Source: Tipula vernalis
Lineage: Eukaryota > Arthropoda > Insecta > Diptera > Tipulidae
DNA length: 64,000 nt
NCBI GenBank assembly: GCA_958295665.1
Contig: OY282558.1
Span: forward strand, 43,400,389 to 43,464,388
Reading direction: 5' to 3'
Part shown: positions 12,880-24,138 of the stretch, piece by piece
Layout of the letters: the number at the start of each line of letters is the position of its first letter
Position numbering within the stretch: position 1 is the stretch's first letter
Notes under the pieces: generated by a model
The model's database searches: none
What the model was told of the DNA's origin: nothing
Seen by the model: the letters and a program-made list of their open reading frames with translations, nothing else
Translations under genes and position numbers: made by a program

Positions 12880-14219
12880 TCAAACATCCAATCAGTCCAA
12901 AATAAAGGAAACTGAAATAATATTATTCAGAAGGGCAGCTGCTTATCAAACAATCATGTTCTGTCATAGCTGGATCCATTGATTGATTCGAACGCCTAAT
13001 TCGATTTGGTGGAAGACTGAAAAATGTTATACTAAATTACACTAGGTTTGTAACATCCTATAATTTTGCTAAAGGGTTCAATTACTCATACACAATAGAA
13101 GCAAGCAATTCATTAAAGGGTGCACAGTTTGTTTAAGATATGGCATCATGAAGATCATAACTAATTAACACATTTGGTTGACAGTACCAAGTAAAAACGA
13201 AATTTTTAAAAAAGCGGAAACATTTTGGTTTAAAATTGATTGATTGATTGATTGATTATGAGTGTACGGCAAAGCATTATAGCAGGATCTCCCGGACTCT
13301 CGGGCACACACCGTACACCCGTATACACATAACAAAACCGAAGGATAGGATAGGATTATTAGTAGGAACAGACTCGACTCAGTTACAGACACCAATGCGA
13401 AAGATAGTTAGTAAATTATTAGTACAATATATAGTAAATAAGTTAGCACAAGACAGCACAATCTAACTAAATTATTAGATGATCATTTCTCTGGAATCCA
13501 GGGTCGGATACTCAGGACTCCCTAAATCTAAATCAGGACTTAAAAAATTATTAATGTTGTAATGTCCCCCTGTCGGCCTTTCATTAATTTACCTGATAAA
13601 ATATTTAAGAAAAATTTAAAATTACTAAGCTAAGATTACAAAAACAGCGCTTATTTTATTTTTCATGGTCCTTCTACATCTCAATTAATTAATTATTTTT
13701 ATTAAATACTGCAACAAGAATTACAATAAACGTTAAACACCATTTTAAACAAAAAATTTTACTTAAAACTAATCATAAATTTCTTACCGATCAAGAAAAA
13801 GAGAATAAATAATTAAAAATTAAATTAAAATAATAAATCACCATAATACCAAACTAAAATTTATTTCTGAAATTCAGGATTAATTTTAATCCCATAATAA
13901 TGATTAATTCTGGAACTATGTTATATTCTGAAAATTGAATTATTTATTACCAAATTAAGGAAGAGAAACTTTTAAATATTCTTTAAACTTCTGCGCTACA
14001 TAACTACTGGATGCTTGGAGTTTCTGGATGCTGTTCTGATATGAAATTAACTATGACATACAATATATCAAATTAAGTTAACCAATATAAGTACAATCAA
14101 ATTATTAGAATTTAGTAGTTACAATTCCATGTACAACCGCACAAAAATAAATTCCTGCACTTAATCAATAATTCAAAAATTTGATTTCTTTATTAATAAT
14201 AAATAAATATACTTCTGTG
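12880..14219. other. AT-rich stretch without recognised genes
   Basis: It holds an ATTG microsatellite at about 13235-13258 and otherwise low-complexity AT-rich sequence. A more GC-rich patch at 13270-13390 opens frames on both strands, neither with a domain. The outer part of the left LTR of the CsRn1-like element may start in the last 100 bp, for example at TGTACAACC near 14130. Confidence 0.5.
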
Positions 14220-14341
14220 TATCATGGTCATTTCTAATCTGTCAGTCCATCTAATAATTTTAATATTGAACTAAAATGATTCTTCCAATCAACCAAAAAT
14301 GGTTAGCACCCTTTTTGGGTAGTTGCAATGAGGTCGCCACA
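14220..14341 (-). repeat. 3' LTR of the CsRn1-like element (recognisable part)
   Basis: It matches the outer half of the right LTR from TCATGGTCATTTCTAATCTG to the terminal CGCCACA, with about eight substitutions and lacking a 9-bp duplication present in the right copy. The rest of the LTR to the left is too diverged to align by eye. Confidence 0.8.
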
Positions 14342-14354
14342 CTACTCCCCCGCC
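14342..14354 (-). promoter_or_regulatory. Polypurine tract of the CsRn1-like element
   Basis: On the minus strand GGCGGGGGAGTAG lies immediately before the 3' LTR start TGTGGCGACC. This is the expected position and composition of the plus-strand DNA primer. Confidence 0.75.
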
Positions 14355-14364
14355 AGAACCGAAG

Positions 14365-16697
14365 TCATCTCTTGAATCGTTTGGGTGTGACTATGGTACG
14401 TCCAAACTTGGTGACTTTGGGCGATTTCTGCAGGCTCTGTGGTGGTTCCGGATGCTGTGATGATCCTTGCGGATTTTGTGGCAGCTCTGGATTTGGTAGT
14501 GATGGTTGAACTAGCTGATCATCCTTCAAAATATGCGCTGGCTTCAGTCGATCCACTGAAACTTTTGTTTCTCGACCCTTTGCTTCCAGTACGAAGTATT
14601 TGTCATGTCGTTCCTTGACGAGGGATGGGCCATTATATGCGGGTGACAAAGGTGGTCGGACCGCGTCATTTCGTACAACAACGAACTCAGTTTGGCGAAG
14701 CGTTGGGTGCTCGAAGACGTCCTGCGATGTAAAGTGATGCGCTGTGGATGTAGGCTGCAATGCGCTCATATTTTGTTTAAGGATTTTGATAAATTCGTGT
14801 TGATTGGTCGATCAGCTTTCCGCGAAAATTTCTCCGGGCAATCGAAGATTTGTTCCGTATAACATTTCAGCTGGAGTGGCACCGATATCCTCTTTATTTA
14901 TTGTGCGTAGACCAAGGAGAACGATGGGCAGTTGAGATACCCAGTCTTGATTTCGACGGCATCTAATAGCTGTTTTTATCGTTCGATGAAATCGCTCTAT
15001 GATTCCGTTTGATTGAGGATGTCTTGGTGTAGATCGTAAATGCTTCGTGCCGCAGAGTCGGCTTAACTCTGTTCGAAGACTTCCGACTCAAACTGGCGTC
15101 CTTGGTCTGATGTTATGCGTATAGAGGCGTCCCAATGCGAGCAATCCATCCGGAAATCAACGTACTGGCGACGCGCTCAGCGGTGATGTCTTCCATAGGG
15201 ATGGCCTCTGGCCACCGAGAAAATCTGTCAATTATTGTCAATAGATATCGATATCCCTGCGATGGAGGCAATGGTCCAACAATATCGATATTGATATGCT
15301 CGAAACGTTGAGTAGGCGGTGTTGTTGTCGAAAAAGGAGATTTCGTATGAATGCTCACCTTTGCTTGTTGACACGCCTGACAATGTTTGATGAATGTTGC
15401 ACAATTCTTTCGAAGTCCTGGCCAGACAAATCTCTCAGCTATTAATTTGGTCGTTGCTCGCACGCTTGGGTCCGCAATGGAATGGAAATTACTCATCACT
15501 GCACTTCTGTATTTTTGTGTGACAAACGGGCGGATGGAATTACCTCGGGAATCGCAGATAACTGGTCCCGCGACACCCGGAAAATGTATTGACTTTAACT
15601 GGAGGGGCGTCGTATTGCAGTTAAGCAATGTCTGTATCTCTGGATCGGTAGTTTGATCAATCGAGATATCGTCGTAACTCCATTCCTGTGCGATTGTTGT
15701 CCGATTTCTGCATGAACGCGTACACCAACGGCTTGTGATCAGTGTATATGATGGCATTGCGACCTTCGAGCATATATTTGAAGTGACGAACGCCCTGATA
15801 GATGGCCAGTAATTCCCGGTCGTAGACGGCATAACGCTGTTCGGTTTCGGTCAATTTCTTTGAAAAATATCCCAATGGTTGAGCTTGTCCATCGATGGTC
15901 TGATGTAGCATCGCGCCGACGCATAGTCTGAGGCATCAACGTTTAGTGATAATTGAGCGTTAGGCATGGAATATGCGAGCAAGGTTGCTTTTGCTAAATC
16001 TTCTTTACATTTGACGAATGCTTCTTCCGCTTCCGCTGTTCAATCAAGTTTACTCTGGTCGTTCTTCACGTTGCCCTTGATCAGGCTTTGTAAGGTAATC
16101 TGGTGTTTGATAGCATGAGGGATAAACTTTCTGTAAAAGTTTACCATTGCTAGAAAACTTTTTAGCTGCTAGGCGATCGTTGGTTTTGGAAACTCTTTTA
16201 CGATTTCGATTTTGCTTGGTAATGGTTTCAGACCTTTGGGTGTGACCACAAAAAATCTATCTCATCTTTGAAAAATTCGCATTTCGCGATGCTTATTCGA
16301 AGTCCGAAATCCCGGAGTAGATGCCGGGCGTAGTGATGATCTCGGTTGGATCGATTATACTGAACGTTTTGAGCTATATTGAAGCACTTGTTAACCGGCA
16401 TCCCGTCGACTTGAGTGACGTAAGCTTATCAATGAGAGCGTTATTCTTTATGTTGACAAGGAGATCGTAATGAGTCAAGAAATCGGATCTGACTATTGGT
16501 TGACTCACATCGGCTATCACGAACGTCCAGTGAAAATCTCTCCGCAGGCCAAGGTTTAACTTTAAGGTGCATTCGCCGTATGTGTCAATCGGAGTACCAT
16601 TGGCTGGGAAAAGTTTGACGGCTTTTGGGTTTAGTTTTGACTTCAACTGCTGTGCTGGCGGCAAGACAAAAATATCAGCGCCGGTGTCGATTAACAA
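14365..16697 (-). pseudogene. CsRn1-like pol (protease, RT remnant, RNase H, integrase)
   Basis: The protease starts at about 16697 with the active-site motif LIDTGAD. The RT is almost absent: the YxDD palm is missing, and only a C-terminal scrap with stops remains between about 15912 and 16373. RNase H (15657-15911) keeps [14 protein letters not shown] and IYTDHKPL. The integrase shows an HHCC-type finger (CQACQQ near 15370) and the first catalytic Asp (NIDIVGPLP, about 15280). It is then frameshifted near 15110 and continues to a GPY/F-like C-terminal module (PAYNGPSLVKE), ending at 14365. It cannot encode an active polyprotein. Confidence 0.85.
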
Positions 16698-16792
16698 TAT
16701 CTTCTTTGACGCCGAATTTTTAATGAATATCCGATTTAGTTCAAAGCCTTCGTTATTGGGGGCTGGCAGGTTACCCGACTGAAATTTGCGCC

Positions 16793-18123
16793 CTATTGGT
16801 TTTTTTGTTGTGAAGGGGTATGGAAATTACAGGGATCTCTACATTTGCGAGCATCCATTCCATACTTCCTATGGTATACACAAGTGGTTGGCTTTGTTCG
16901 ACGTGGGCTACGATGACATTTTTGACTTTCGCGTTCGTCGTCTGCGTAATCCACGCGTGAACGACTGTTTGAGCGATTTCTATCTTCTCGTCGATATAAC
17001 TCGTCGACTTTATTCGTAAGCTTGGCAATGGCTAGCTGAACTTCATTTTTGTCAGTAACTTGAGATACTTGGGCAACATGTGTATTCCTGCTGTCCAACG
17101 CTTCAATAATGGCGTCAGCGAGCGTTGCCTCGTCGTCGAGAGACACGTTTTCAGGATGTACGGCATTCGCTTTGTGCCCGACTATAACTGCACAAACTTC
17201 TGTTGGCATTTGTTCGAGCCAAAAATGCCTTATTAAACCGAGCTGCTCTGCATTTGGATTTCTGAATATATTCCGCATAATGTTGAGAGCAAGGCTGTCG
17301 GTTTGTTCGTCCCTCGTGGAGTTCCGGCTAGTAACTTACGAAGTTGTTGGATTTCACTGTCGGTGAAATTGGCTATTATAGCTTTTTTCAGTGGTGCATA
17401 CTTGTTGCCATGAACAACACCTCTTAAAACGCCAGCGACTTGAGTCAGCAGGTTGGTATTTAGAGCTGCAACCAGTGTATCGTATTTTGCTGCATCGTCA
17501 TTTGCGATATTGCGACGATTGAACCACGTTTCGAGCTGGAAGAACTACATTTCAACGTTATCTCGACTAAAAGTAGGTATTGGGAGTCGATCGTAATAAT
17601 GTCGATTGAGCGTTGGCTGTTCTGACATATGCGTCTGTTGTATCGGCTGCTGTGGTTGCATCTGTGGCTGATGCATCGTCTGCTGTTGCGCATGTGGCTG
17701 ATGTACCGTAGTTTGTAACCCTGTTAAGTGCGTATCCTGTTGCTTTAATTGCGTGTTTTGAGTTTGCAATTCCTCTAACGTTAACGGTCGAAGAGAAATG
17801 CCTGTTGCAACATCCCCGGATTGGTTTTTACCGTCGTAAATTGAACTGTAGCGTGGTGGTTTGTTACGTACTTCCGCTGCCTGTGTTTCTGTTGCGTTGA
17901 ATGTGTCTAGTTGTTGCGTTTGAGAAACAGTATTTAACTCCGTTGTCGTTGAAGTTGACACTATTTTGTGTACAACCGCATTTTCAATTTGGTTGATTTC
18001 GCAGGTGGTTGTTCCGTTAGAGGATATATTTATTGTCGGCTTTGATATTGCTGCGGCTGAAGTAACTATTGTATCGATGCTGGATGTAGTTTCGCTAGTC
18101 GTAGACATTTTACGATTATTCAC
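16793..18123 (-). pseudogene. CsRn1-like gag, broken
   Basis: The N-terminal part (17545-18123) is Ser/Thr- and Gln-rich, with repeated Gln/His/Met-Gln stretches (about 17620-17700). A stop at 17545 and shifts follow. The frame recovers in the C-terminal part (16793-17278), which carries the zinc finger CVYHRKYGMDARKCRDPC (CX2HX9CX3C), the signature of CsRn1-clade Gag, after an Arg/Ser-rich stretch. Gag packages the element RNA. Confidence 0.82.
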
Positions 18124-18293
18124 TGCGATTAATTGTTGGAAACCGTATTACAGGTTATGTTTTCCGAATTGCATCCACGTGGTCGTACGGTAATGTATGA
18201 GTCCTCCGACTTGCGAATGTCGCGTAAATTTTTTGCGTAATTGACTCGCGTTTTTTTACCAAAAATAATTGCGTTTAATTATTCAAATGTCGT

Positions 18294-18302
18294 GGGTCAC
18301 CA
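18294..18302 (-). promoter_or_regulatory. Primer-binding site (tRNA-Trp type)
   Basis: On the minus strand TGGTGACCC begins one base after the end of the 5' LTR. It matches the 3' end expected for tRNA-Trp, the primer described for CsRn1-clade elements. The match weakens after nine bases. Confidence 0.7.
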
Positions 18303-18303
18303 G

Positions 18304-18524
18304 TGTGGAGGTTAAACGAATCTACCAATATTTAAATGAAATATACTTATAGATTTATTTATTATTTATTAAGTTTTTAATTGCACGCCTTTTCTTATTC
18401 GTGGTTATTTCTAATCTGTCAGTCTATCTAATAATTACACTGAACTAAAATGGTTCTCCCAATCAACCAAAAATGGTTAGCACCCTTTTTGGGTAGTTTG
18501 GGTAGTTGCAATGAGGTCGCCACA
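18304..18524 (-). repeat. 5' LTR of the CsRn1-like element
   Basis: A 221-bp segment bounded by TGTGG...CCACA on the plus strand, sharing its distal half with the left LTR. It contains a direct 9-bp duplication (GGGTAGTTT) absent from the other copy. Confidence 0.82.
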
Positions 18525-18594
18525 CTACCATCCATAGCCTTTCTTATTTAGTTCATAATATTGCTACGTTTTTTGTCTCCCGTCATGTTGTTTA

Positions 18595-19453
18595 TCAGGT
18601 GTATAAATATGAAACCGGAATTTTTAGTAAAAAGTACACAATCATCGTATATGAAAATGGTTAAGAGTATTTTATTCAAAATATTGCCCGTTATTAGTTG
18701 TACATCTTCACAAATTTCTGGTAATGCGTGGATGCCGCGCCAAAAAAACTATTCTTCTTTTAAGGCAAACCAAGTGGAGTGCTCCTCGGCAAGCCCGTGC
18801 CCGTATTTTACAATTAAGTGCTTCCAACAAAGTCAAGCAAAGTTGCCTTTTATCATATGCTGTCGTTTTTCATGCAAAGCTCAGATAAAATTAATCATTT
18901 GTTGTTGGTAGCGTTTACGTTTAGTATTTACGGTTTAACCAGGTTTTAGCAGCTCAAAATAAATCACACTCTTCTTATCCCACTAAATACAGAGCATTGT
19001 CTTCCGTCCAAAGCGATTTGACCCTGCAGTTGATGTCGATGGTTGCCCTGGATCAAACCCAGACTTTTTGCGCTTTGGATTCTCAGTCACAATTCGATGG
19101 AGAAATAACTTTCTTTGGTATCCGGCGAGCAATATTTCGCAAGTGGTTTTTCAATTTTCCTGTTGTCTTTCATTCAGTTTATGCGGAACCCATTTAAGCT
19201 TCGACAAGTATTCGATGTGATTCTGCAGCAGTTTTCTTCAAATGATAACAAAAAAGCAATGATGTCTTCAAATCGTAATATGTAGGCACAAAACTCGACA
19301 TTTTTAACACTTAAAAAACATGCGTTGTTGTGTGAAACTTGTATGGTTTTGAATTGGATGTTGTTGACAGATGTCAAAAGAAAACAATGGCGCCGATGAG
19401 CCGGTTTGTTGAAAGGTACACAGACAGATCCGGTTTCATATTTACTCACCTGG
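18595..19453 (-). mobile_element. Mos1-like mariner, internally deleted (859 bp)
   Basis: Terminal inverted repeats of 25 bp (18595-18619 and 19429-19453) agree at 22 positions. They share the core CAGGTG...AAATATGAAACCGGA and resemble the CAGGTGTACAAGTA-type ends of Mos1. A TA dinucleotide flanks both ends (18593-18594, 19454-19455), the standard mariner target duplication. Complete Mos1 is about 1.29 kb, so roughly a third is missing. Confidence 0.93.
18672..19301 (-). pseudogene. Mauritiana-subfamily mariner transposase, deleted and frameshifted
   Basis: The start at 19301 reads MSSFVP and continues to KKTAAESHRILVEA, the N-terminal helix-turn-helix region of Mos1-type transposases. A stop and deletion follow, jumping straight to WVPHKLNERQ and removing the rest of the DNA-binding domain. 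The first catalytic block is damaged: IVT runs directly into ENPKRKK, without the usual GDEKWI. LLKPG-TVNTKR is kept, the second catalytic HDNAPSH block is lost, and the C-terminus (HGLAEEHS, FFWRGIHALPE) is readable in another frame to a stop at 18672-18674. It is non-functional. Confidence 0.9.
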
Positions 19454-21765
19454 TAAAAATTTGCTTTACAACTTAATTTGATTTAATTTGATTAGCTTGA
19501 ACTTGAAGTATAAATGGATACGTTTTTAAATTGCTGAATCCAAAATACTTATTTGTTGTCGTTTTGACAAACTGCATTTATTTTTTTTTTGGGGTACAAT
19601 TTTAAGAAAGTCAGAATTTTTCTGGCATAAAAACCGAATTCAAAAATGTTAGTGCCGAAAAAATTAAAATTAAATTTTCTGAACCAATTTTGATTTTTTA
19701 ATTTAAAAGTATTATTGTATGGTACACAGGACTAAGTTCCAAAAAGCTTTTGGTAAAATAATGCAAAAAAGTGGGGAATATTCCGAAAAAACGAAATGCA
19801 GTTTTTCTTCGTTTTTCGGTCTGTTTGAGTTGTTACTACAAAATTCCATTTGTCTCATCTAGCTCACAGCAACAGAGCTAAGTCATTTTCCTGGCATTAA
19901 TTTCAAATTTAATTAATGAAAGCATGAAATTATGTTGCTTAAATTTGATAATTAGGTCACAGATAGCCCAAGGTCAAAATTTTCGGGAAGGGACTGATCC
20001 CTGAAAATTTTACAAACGAAAGTTATGAAAGCTTTTGTATAAGTTTATTGAATAACAAATTTGTATTTTGTTCACTAAAGCAAAATGTTTTTTTGGTTCG
20101 TTTCACAAAGGCTAATCTATAATATGAAAGTATCTGCTTCTCACAGTGCTGTATGTGCGTATATGTACATAAGCAGCATGTGGAATTATGTATTATATGA
20201 TAATGATGTGTAGAGTATTTTTCTTGCCTATACATAAATACATTTATGGGTGAAATCGAAAATAAATTATATCTCCATACACACAATGATACATACACTT
20301 GCAGCCCAACAGGAAGAAAATCAAAAGAAAAATGAATAATGTTTGTATGCTGAGATGCTATGTGTTGTGTGACTAGAATACCAAAAAAAAAAACTTTTAT
20401 ATAAATTTAACATCGTCATCAATTTTTATCTATTTATGATTATAGGATATAAATATTTTATCTATCTACACATACATTGCTACAGATTTATATATAAATA
20501 CGACGAGTGTGTATATGGTACATAATCCACAGCAAATAAATTATGGTCATTATAATCAGTTTTTTGTACTTTTGGATAGTATTTTGGTTGAATCGGCAGA
20601 AAAAATTCATCGAGGAAGAGAAAGAGACCTGATATAGTAATTTATTCGTTCTGGTTACGAGTTGTAATGGGAGATTTTGATTCGAAATGTCACCAGGGTA
20701 TATAATTTCAAATTTATCTACCCGAACGTGCACATAATTGGTGAATTATGTGACAATATCAAAAAAATGTCCTTTGCTTATGTAGATACATACAATCCAT
20801 ATATACACAAAACCACTTTGCTCTAATTACTTCATCTCTTGGATAATTGAATTAAGTAAGTTTAACAAATAAAAAAGACTTGTTTTTCTTATTTTTATAT
20901 GATCTGATCAATCAAAACTATAAAACTGGCAATATAGTAAACTACACTAAAAAAACTGTAAACTAGTTTTCATTCATTTTTTCTGTACAAAAAAAAACAC
21001 CCCTACCTAGTAGGAGTAAGGTATACGAGACAAGAATTAAAGCTTCACAGTTTTTCTTGGTAAACTTTTGAATAATACGAACGAAGAAATTAAAAATGAA
21101 TAAAAAGAAAACAAAAAAGTTGAAGAAAGCGTAAAAATGTAATCAGCTTTTAAGAGTTAAAGTATATAAATTTTGTGTATATTCTATATACACAAAACGG
21201 TTAACATAACTAGTTTAGGTTGCCTTTAAGGTTGTGTTGTGGTGAAGTGAAATTTTCATTAAATTTTCAGTGGTAATTAAAAAGAAATTTGCTTACTACA
21301 AAAAAAAATGTCTTAATTGCATACAACTACTTTAGTAAGTTGTATAATATAGTCTTGAACAGGAAAATTTATATTAATGAAAGAACAAACTACAAAAGTA
21401 AACAGATCATATATTTACAAAACGAAATATTTGGAGTTTGTAAATTCGATAAAAGCTTTCGGTAGAAAACCTGTTATCTACGTTCAGTATAAAAACAACA
21501 CACACCTTTTTTATTTTAGCAGTACAGTTTAGTAGATCTAATTAGCATTTACTGGTAAATTTTGTTCGACCTAAACAAATATTTATATAACTTCAGAAGT
21601 GGAGATATGTTTTATCCTTAGATAATCCAAATCAAGCTTTTAGAAAATTTTTTGCAAATTTTTAAGGAATACCTCAATTTTGCGAGTATTAACCACAAAC
21701 AATTTAAAAGAGGTTAAAAAAACAGGTTGAAAAAACTGTCGAGTTCCTTAAAGGTCGAAACATAA
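19454..21765. other. AT-rich stretch without recognised genes
   Basis: No domain-bearing frame, TIR or LTR pair is seen. The short frames at 20023-20298 and 20488-20733 (minus) are composition-driven. Confidence 0.55.
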
Positions 21766-22005
21766 AACCAGAAACTTGATAGCAAGAAACATTGGGCTCT
21801 TGTAAATAATATTATTGGAAAGAATTATAAAAATAATATTATTTCCAGCATCTTTGACACTAATAACAAAAAATTTACAAATCCAGCTCATATATCTGAA
21901 GTGTTTAATGATTTTTTTGCTAATATTGTTGCAAATTTGATCGAATCACATTTTGAATCACATGATGTGCTTTTTTCAATTACAAAGTTTTTTTATGAAC
22001 TTTAA
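21766..22005 (+). pseudogene. CR1/Jockey-like ORF2 fragment (linker before RT)
   Basis: An 80-codon open frame without an ATG reads KHWALVNNIIGKNYKN, then FTNPAHISEVFNDFFANIV. This is the pattern of the region between endonuclease and RT in CR1/Jockey-type ORF2 proteins (W-x-x-INNLIGK..., then ...IAN-x-FN-x-FF-x-NIG). It has no RT motifs downstream and stops at 22003-22005. It is a fragment of a second non-LTR element, in the opposite orientation to the one at 3312-7011. Confidence 0.65.
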
Positions 22006-24138
22006 AATTTAGCACACTCAAGCCAATACGTGTAGTTCAATTGATATCAATTTGTACAATAAATATTTATGCTACAGACTGGGTTTCAACCAACATAGGA
22101 TGAACAGATGAAACGAACGAGGTTTTAGTTGTATAAAAAACCAGCGTTTAAAATTACTCTTCAATTACTCTCTTCCAATTCTCTTTTCTCTTCTGCAATC
22201 GAGGGGTAAAATGTTGTAAAATCAATTGAAAAACGAAATAGAGTAAAATTTAATTTTGAAAGAAGGGACAAAACTCTATTGAATTCGATTCGAATCGATC
22301 CCACCCTAGAATAATAAACCAAAAATTCATGAATTCTAATTCCGTAACAAATGAATAATGAGCGAAAAATAAAAATAAAAATGAGAGGATCGATCTATTT
22401 AAAAGAATAGAAATACATTTTTCTTCAGTTTTGTTCACTGCTGAATGAATATTCAGTTCGAACAATGATAATTTTGGCCAAAAATTCGAATATTTTATGA
22501 TAATTTGGTGTAAAATGACAATTTTATTTTCCTTACGCGCAACCTAAACAAAATTAATCGTCCATTCTTTAGTTTCACTCTTCCCTTTGTTTGAATAACT
22601 TTGTTTAATACTTTTCTTTTCTTCTTTATTCGACGCAAAATGAATAATCATCACAATATGTTTTGTTTTCTACTCACTATTTAAATCGATCAGTTGTAAA
22701 AATTATTATTCGATTAGTAAAGAGCGAATAAGAAATTTTACAGAGTGAATTTAGCCGGTTTTTGTATCGTCGAATAAACGATGGAAGTGGTTTTGAATTA
22801 ATCATCACAACTTGCTTAACCCATACTCTTATTTGTAAACCATTTCTCATGTATTTATATATTATACACAACCAATTAGGCGTTAAACATAGTAAAAGCT
22901 CATATTAAAAATCTCTAAATTAAATAATATAATTTTAACGTTATGTTAGGCGAAATTTAAAAATATACAAATAAAATTCAATAAGATTCTTTCGGCTTTT
23001 TATAGACAAAATGTATTAACCTACCTAATATATCTACCAAAAAAGTAGGAGTATCAATCCCCCTGTACTATACCGCAAGACTTATTCAAAGTGTACAACC
23101 CTGAACAAAAAATGAGAACTTTCCTTGAGCTCATTGTATTGGAAGTTTGGTTTCGTAATGAAAAAGTTGGTCTACTCATCAGGTAGCTAGTTAACTACGA
23201 CCAAACTAAAAAATTACAATTCCTACTTAACACAGATAGTGTCAAGTACGAACGTACTGATTTAGCGAATTATATTCACTAAATCAAAAAACTTAAGGAA
23301 AACCATCATAACTGTCTGTTTTATGCCCACACAAATAATGAGAAGTATGCCCACAAAAATAAAAGAGAAGTTGGTTTATGTATTAAATCAATAAGATTCT
23401 TTCGGCTTTTTATAGACAAAATATATTAACAATAATGGCATTCACAACATTTTTCGATTGGTTAATCAGAAAAAAATGAAGAGGCCCAAGAGTCGTAGTT
23501 ACCTGATGAGTAGACCAACTTTTTCAGTGGGGGGGATTAATGTTTCTATTTTTTTGGTAGATTTATTATAACTGATTGGCCTCTTCATTTTTTTCTGATT
23601 AAACAATTGAAAAATATTGTGACTTTGTCTATAAAAAGTCGAAAGAATCTTATTGATTTAATATACAGACAAACTTCTTTTTCTCATACATAAAATTCAA
23701 TGTTTAAGCTGAATTTGCAACCTACATAAAGTTAAACCAAAATTATAAATTGAAAAAGACTATGAAACCGAAATTACATATTGGCTGACAAATGTTCACG
23801 AACAAAATTAAACCATGCCAATTGTTAGTGTAAAACAATAAGGCGCAAATTATATATAAACTACAAAATTTATAACTGAATTATAAGTTTTTGCCTGATC
23901 GATCAGTATTCATCATTCAGTGTCAGTACTAATAAATCAGATCAATCAAAAAGTCAATTATTATCATCGAGCTTAGTTTAAACTTGAAAATCTTATATAA
24001 ACCTTTATCGTAAAAGATAAATAGGAAATTAAACTTGCATGTAGATATAATTATTAACAACAAATTTGAGAATCAACATTTGTTGTTCACCAAGTATTAT
24101 CACATTCAAGTAAATGTAACTAACTCACGGGTACTGAC
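22006..24138. other. AT-rich stretch with a compound foldback
   Basis: No gene is seen. 22978-23680 contains direct and inverted copies of the motif AATAAGATTCTTTCGGCTTTTTATAGACAAA (listed separately). Confidence 0.55.
22978..23680. repeat. Compound inverted/direct repeat (foldback)
   Basis: A block starting AATAAGATTCTTTCGGC occurs at about 22980 and 23393 in direct orientation and inverted at about 23630-23665. A second block, AGTTGGTCTACTCATCAGGTA, occurs at about 23164 and inverted near 23500-23525. The right part folds with arms at about 23388-23490 and 23575-23665. It is probably one foldback element disrupted by a partial duplication. Confidence 0.7.

Larger units (their letters stand above)
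14220..18524 (-). mobile_element. CsRn1-like Ty3/gypsy LTR retrotransposon, degenerate
   Basis: Reading on the minus strand: 5' LTR (18304-18524), tRNA-type primer-binding site, gag with a CX2HX9CX3C zinc finger, protease, a shrunken RT, RNase H, integrase, polypurine tract, 3' LTR (ending at 14341). The zinc-finger spacing and the TGGTGACCC primer site are hallmarks of the CsRn1 clade. The LTRs share the last roughly 120 bp with several substitutions and a 9-bp indel, so the copy is not recent. Frameshifts occur in gag and integrase. Most of the RT is deleted. The left outer end is uncertain. Confidence 0.88.

Noticed and set aside
18561..18911. 116-codon plus-strand frame
   Set aside because: It is antisense to the mariner transposase remnant, whose motifs are clear on the minus strand.
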